From Alphaproteobacteria bacterium (GTDB taxonomy: Bacteria > Pseudomonadota > Alphaproteobacteria > Micavibrionales > Micavibrionaceae), in the NCBI GenBank assembly GCA_024275825.1, contig JAJRYK010000021.1, positions 1 through 55,759 on the forward strand: a stretch of 55,759 nucleotides of DNA, in the 5' to 3' direction. Shown here piece by piece: positions 53,533 to 55,759 of this stretch (the stretch's first letter is position 1; each line of letters starts with the position of its first letter). A program made the translations under genes and the position numbers. The notes beneath the pieces are model-generated. The model did not search any database. It worked only from the letters and a program-made list of their open reading frames with translations, and was not told the DNA's origin.

Positions 53533-54216
53533 ATGTTCTCACGTATTCTTCTTTTTAGCAGTGTTATCGCACTTTCCGCATGCGCGTATATCGTGGATGA
53601 GCCGACGCAGGACCTGACGGTTATCACGCCGGGCGCGCATAATGCGGTGTGTGATGCCTATATCAACAATATTCGCTATCGCTTCCGTCCGCCGCAAACT
53701 ATACGTGTGGTGAAGTCCAAGGACGATCTGGTACTGGATTGTCTGGCGCCGGGAAATCGCCGGAAGAAGGTGGTGATCGAGCCGAGCATTGAGCGCAGTT
53801 TCTATGGTAATGTCGTCACGGGCGTTGTGCCGGGTGCGGCCTGGGATTATGCGTCTGAGGCACTCTTTGTTTATCCGAGTGTTATTGAGGTAGACTTTAC
53901 CAATACGCCCATTAGAGAAGAGGCGCTGCCGGCGCAAAATCAGCCAGATATCAAACAGCCAGATGAGTATGATCTGGAAGAGTTCAGGTCGGGCTTGCCG
54001 CAGCTGAATGCAGATAAATATGCGCCGCAGATGGAGGTTAAGCGTCGTGTACGTCCCGCTGGGCGGTATAGTGTTGATAGTGTAACAACATCGGACGCGG
54101 CGGATTCAAAGGTTAACCTTGCGCCGCTTACCCAACAGTTGGGCGAGGATTTAAATCCGGCAGGCGCGCAGACACCGGGCACAGATGCGCCCATTCCGCT
54201 TTTCCCCGGTGAGTAA
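53533..54216 (+). CDS. Hypothetical lipoprotein, 227 aa
   Basis: Signal peptide ends in the lipobox LSAC (MFSRILLFSSVIALSACAY), so the mature protein begins with lipidated Cys. The next segment (AVCDAYINNIRYRFRPPQTI, then DLVLDCLAPGNRRKK) resembles the PEGA-like or surface-exposed lipoprotein repeats; a hydrophobic stretch VVTGVVPGAAWDYASEALF lies mid-protein. The C-terminal half is proline-rich and low in order. No enzyme motif. It overlaps the Mur ligase by at least 8 bases, so the two are probably co-translated. Envelope function inferred. Confidence 0.78.
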   Translation: MFSRILLFSSVIALSACAYIVDEPTQDLTVITPGAHNAVCDAYINNIRYRFRPPQTIRVVKSKDDLVLDCLAPGNRRKKVVIEPSIERSFYGNVVTGVVPGAAWDYASEALFVYPSVIEVDFTNTPIREEALPAQNQPDIKQPDEYDLEEFRSGLPQLNADKYAPQMEVKRRVRPAGRYSVDSVTTSDAADSKVNLAPLTQQLGEDLNPAGAQTPGTDAPIPLFPGE

Positions 54217-55567
54217 GTCTTTCGTGCACTTTTCTCAAAAAACCTATTTATTTTGCGGCGTTGGCGGTAGTGGCATGAGCCCGCTTGCATTAATTTGTGT
54301 GCGGCAAGGGCATCGCGTTTTGGGTTCAGACCGCAGCTATGATCAAGGGAAATCACCGGATAAATTTAAAGCACTGGCGCAGCAGGGCGTTGAACTTGTG
54401 GCGCAAGATGGCTCTGGCATTGATGATCAGCTCGATGCGCTGATTGTCTCTAGCGCGATTGAGGACAGCATACCCGATGTAGCGGCGGCGCAGGCGGCGG
54501 GCATTACCATTATCAAACGCGCTGAGCTGCTGGCGGATATGTTTAACGGTTCTGAAACCGGCATTTCTGTTGCAGGGACAAGCGGAAAATCCACGGTGAC
54601 AGGCATGATTGCGCATGTTTTGAATGTGCTTGGCCAAGACCCAACCGTGATGAATGGTGCGGTGATCAAGACTCTTGGGGCAAATATGCGCGTTGGCGCT
54701 GGTCCATTTGTGACGGAAACGGATGAGAGTGACGGTTCGATCGCGCTGTATAATCCTGCCATTGCGGTGGTGAATAACATCGCGCTGGATCACAAAACGA
54801 TGGCGGAGCTCGATCAGCTCTTCGGTGATTTTATCGGCCGGGCGAGCCGGGTCGTGGTGCTCAATTTCGACGATGAAAAGCTGCGCGTGCTAGCGGAGAA
54901 GGCGGAGGTTCCAGTATTGAGCTACCGCCTCAGTGAGGCTGATAACATTACGCCAACGCCCTATGGCACCAGCTTTCTTTATAGGGGGCATCAAGCGCAT
55001 ATACAGATGATCGGAGAGCATAATATTTCCAACGCGCTGGCGTGTTTATGTGTGTGTCAGGCTTTGGAGGTGCCGCTTGAGAAAGCCATTGATGCGCTCA
55101 GCACGTTCCAGGGCATCAAGCGCCGGATGGATATTGTGGGCACCAAGAACAACATCACGGTGATTGATGATTTCGGGCACAATCCCGATAAAATTGCGGC
55201 TACGCTCAAGGCACTGAAGACCTTTGACGGGCGGTTGATTGTGATGTTTCAAATGCACGGCTTTGGTCCGCTGAAGCTGATGGGGCGGCAGATTGCGCAG
55301 AGCTTTGCGCAGCATTTAGGCGCGGATGATTTATTGTTTGTACCTGAAGCCTATTACGCTGGGGGAACGGTTGACCGTTCTGTGAGCATGAAAGATGTCG
55401 CAGGGTGGGCTGGAGAGCAGGGCGTAGCTGCGCAATGGTTCAAGACACGTGCCGAGATCATGCCGGTTATTCTGGATGCTGCGCAAGAGGGCGACCGCAT
55501 CATCATCATGGGCGCGCGCGATGACACACTCAGCGATTTCGCGGCGGAGATTTTAGAAAAATTATAG
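54185..55567 (+). CDS. Mur ligase family protein (MurC/Mpl-like)
   Basis: 460 residues with the three-domain Mur ligase layout. N-terminal Rossmann-type loop LFCGVGGSGMSPLA, the central ATP-binding AGTSGKSTVTGMIAHVL (MurC has GTHGKT/S here), the catalytic Glu/His region VTETDESDGSIALYNPAIA and VNNIALDHK, and the C-terminal DDFGHNPDKIAATLKAL. Closest to UDP-N-acetylmuramate:L-alanine or peptide ligases, but no other mur genes are near, so it may be a recycling or side enzyme. The start is uncertain: ATG 54185 overlaps the lipoprotein by 32 bases, GTG 54209 by 8. Confidence 0.88.
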   Translation: MRPFRFSPVSKSFVHFSQKTYLFCGVGGSGMSPLALICVRQGHRVLGSDRSYDQGKSPDKFKALAQQGVELVAQDGSGIDDQLDALIVSSAIEDSIPDVAAAQAAGITIIKRAELLADMFNGSETGISVAGTSGKSTVTGMIAHVLNVLGQDPTVMNGAVIKTLGANMRVGAGPFVTETDESDGSIALYNPAIAVVNNIALDHKTMAELDQLFGDFIGRASRVVVLNFDDEKLRVLAEKAEVPVLSYRLSEADNITPTPYGTSFLYRGHQAHIQMIGEHNISNALACLCVCQALEVPLEKAIDALSTFQGIKRRMDIVGTKNNITVIDDFGHNPDKIAATLKALKTFDGRLIVMFQMHGFGPLKLMGRQIAQSFAQHLGADDLLFVPEAYYAGGTVDRSVSMKDVAGWAGEQGVAAQWFKTRAEIMPVILDAAQEGDRIIIMGARDDTLSDFAAEILEKL

Positions 55568-55577
55568 GTTTTTATTT

Positions 55578-55597
55578 TAACCACTAAGAACACTAAG
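55578..55597. repeat. Half of a CACTAAG-type hairpin repeat, interrupted
   Basis: TTAACCACTAAGAACACTAAG, quoted here as its first units AACCACTAAG and AACACTAAG, is a left arm of the same architecture as the long hairpins (compare ACCACCAAG at 5420). No right arm follows; the IS630-type sequence begins instead. The insertion probably split or truncated the hairpin. Confidence 0.6.
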
Positions 55598-55633
55598 CCC
55601 GCTTTGGAAAGTCTAAACATATAGTTATTCCAA

Positions 55634-55759
55634 TTAATAATTGCACATAAATAAATCGTCCAATGGCGTGCCAAGCGGTAAAAATTGCCGTCGCCTTTTT
55701 AGGCTACCAAAGCTTTGTTCTATGGGGTTAAAGTCCGGGCTGTAAGGTGGCAAAGGCAA
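55634..55759 (-). CDS. IS630-family transposase, C-terminal fragment (5' end outside window)
   Basis: The minus strand from the window edge reads LPLPPYSPDFNPIEQSFGSL, then KRRRQFLPLGTPLDDLF and a TAA. P-Y-S-P-x-x-N-P-I-E is the hallmark around the last catalytic glutamate of IS630/Tc1-mariner DDE transposases. The rest lies outside the window. The bases from about 55598 to 55633 would be the outer part of the element, but no terminal repeat can be proved without the other end. Confidence 0.85.
   Translation of the reverse strand: MPLPPYSPDFNPIEQSFGSLKRRRQFLPLGTPLDDLFMCNY

Noticed and set aside
1-55759. tRNA, rRNA, CRISPR or prophage modules
   Set aside because: Reading the gaps between genes showed none; gaps are short and filled mostly by repeats and terminators. 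A covariance-model scan would be needed to exclude small RNAs.

Overview
The window reads as one contiguous chromosomal segment of an alphaproteobacterium. This rests on family-level gene order I recognise: bolA divergent from a J-domain gene plus cobS and cobT; tyrosine recombinase-aroK-aroB-CNNM; lysA beside a DUF4175 gene; a zinc-ribbon gene near ftsE-ftsX-ydcF-plsC; and prfA-prmC-DUF4167-clpB. A Rhodospirillales or Micavibrio-like lineage is a guess, because no rRNA or tRNA gene is visible. Almost all of the DNA is coding, and I see no gene-free gap above about 300 bases.

Layout. 1-600: tail of an IS1595-type transposase and an orphan ORF. 0.6-7.6 kb: DHH phosphoesterase, clpX, sufE, two orphan genes, hisS and an ORF6N gene. 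7.8-13 kb: lipoprotein, cobT, cobS, J-domain protein, bolA and a ribbon-helix-helix protein. 13-20.6 kb: accA, a Xer-type recombinase, a secreted protein, aroK, aroB, a CNNM/CorC-type transporter broken by one stop codon, and a small acidic protein. 20.6-31.2 kb: aldo/keto reductase, FAD oxidoreductase, alpha/beta hydrolase, secA, parvulin, a DUF559 nuclease element, mutT, methyltransferase, chorismate mutase and tyrC. 31.2-42.1 kb: plsC-DUF2125 fusion, ydcF, ftsX, ftsE, two envelope-related genes, a DUF4175 gene, lysA, an lptM-like lipoprotein and a pentapeptide-repeat protein. 42.2-55.8 kb: etfA, etfB, a HIG1-type protein, ubiG, lysC, a RodZ-like gene, prfA, prmC, DUF4167, clpB, a lipoprotein, a Mur ligase, and an IS630-type transposase tail cut by the window end.

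The functions are mostly core: aromatic amino acid synthesis (aroK, aroB, chorismate mutase, tyrC), lysine/diaminopimelate synthesis (lysC, lysA), cell envelope and division (ftsEX, plsC, Mur ligase, lptM), proteostasis (clpX, clpB, secA, parvulin, J protein), translation (hisS, prfA, prmC), and electron transfer (etfAB, ubiG).

The unusual content is the repeat load. Three architecturally distinct repeat classes fill gaps and enter genes. (1) GC-rich elements with imperfect terminal inverted repeats of about 40 bp: one carries a DUF559 PD-(D/E)XK-like nuclease gene, and two compact copies of about 100 bp keep a 20-21 codon micro-ORF that looks like the start and end of that nuclease gene joined together. 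(2) Palindromes of the GTCATCCCG/GTCATTGCG type, two of them inserted in frame in cobT and ubiG. (3) Long hairpins built from short A/C-rich units (CACCAAG, CGCAAAG, CACGAAG), one of which supplies the N-terminus of a secreted protein. Two genes have single-base lesions that need checking against reads: lysA (probable one-base loss in a T run at its start) and the CNNM gene (TAA in place of an expected GAA).
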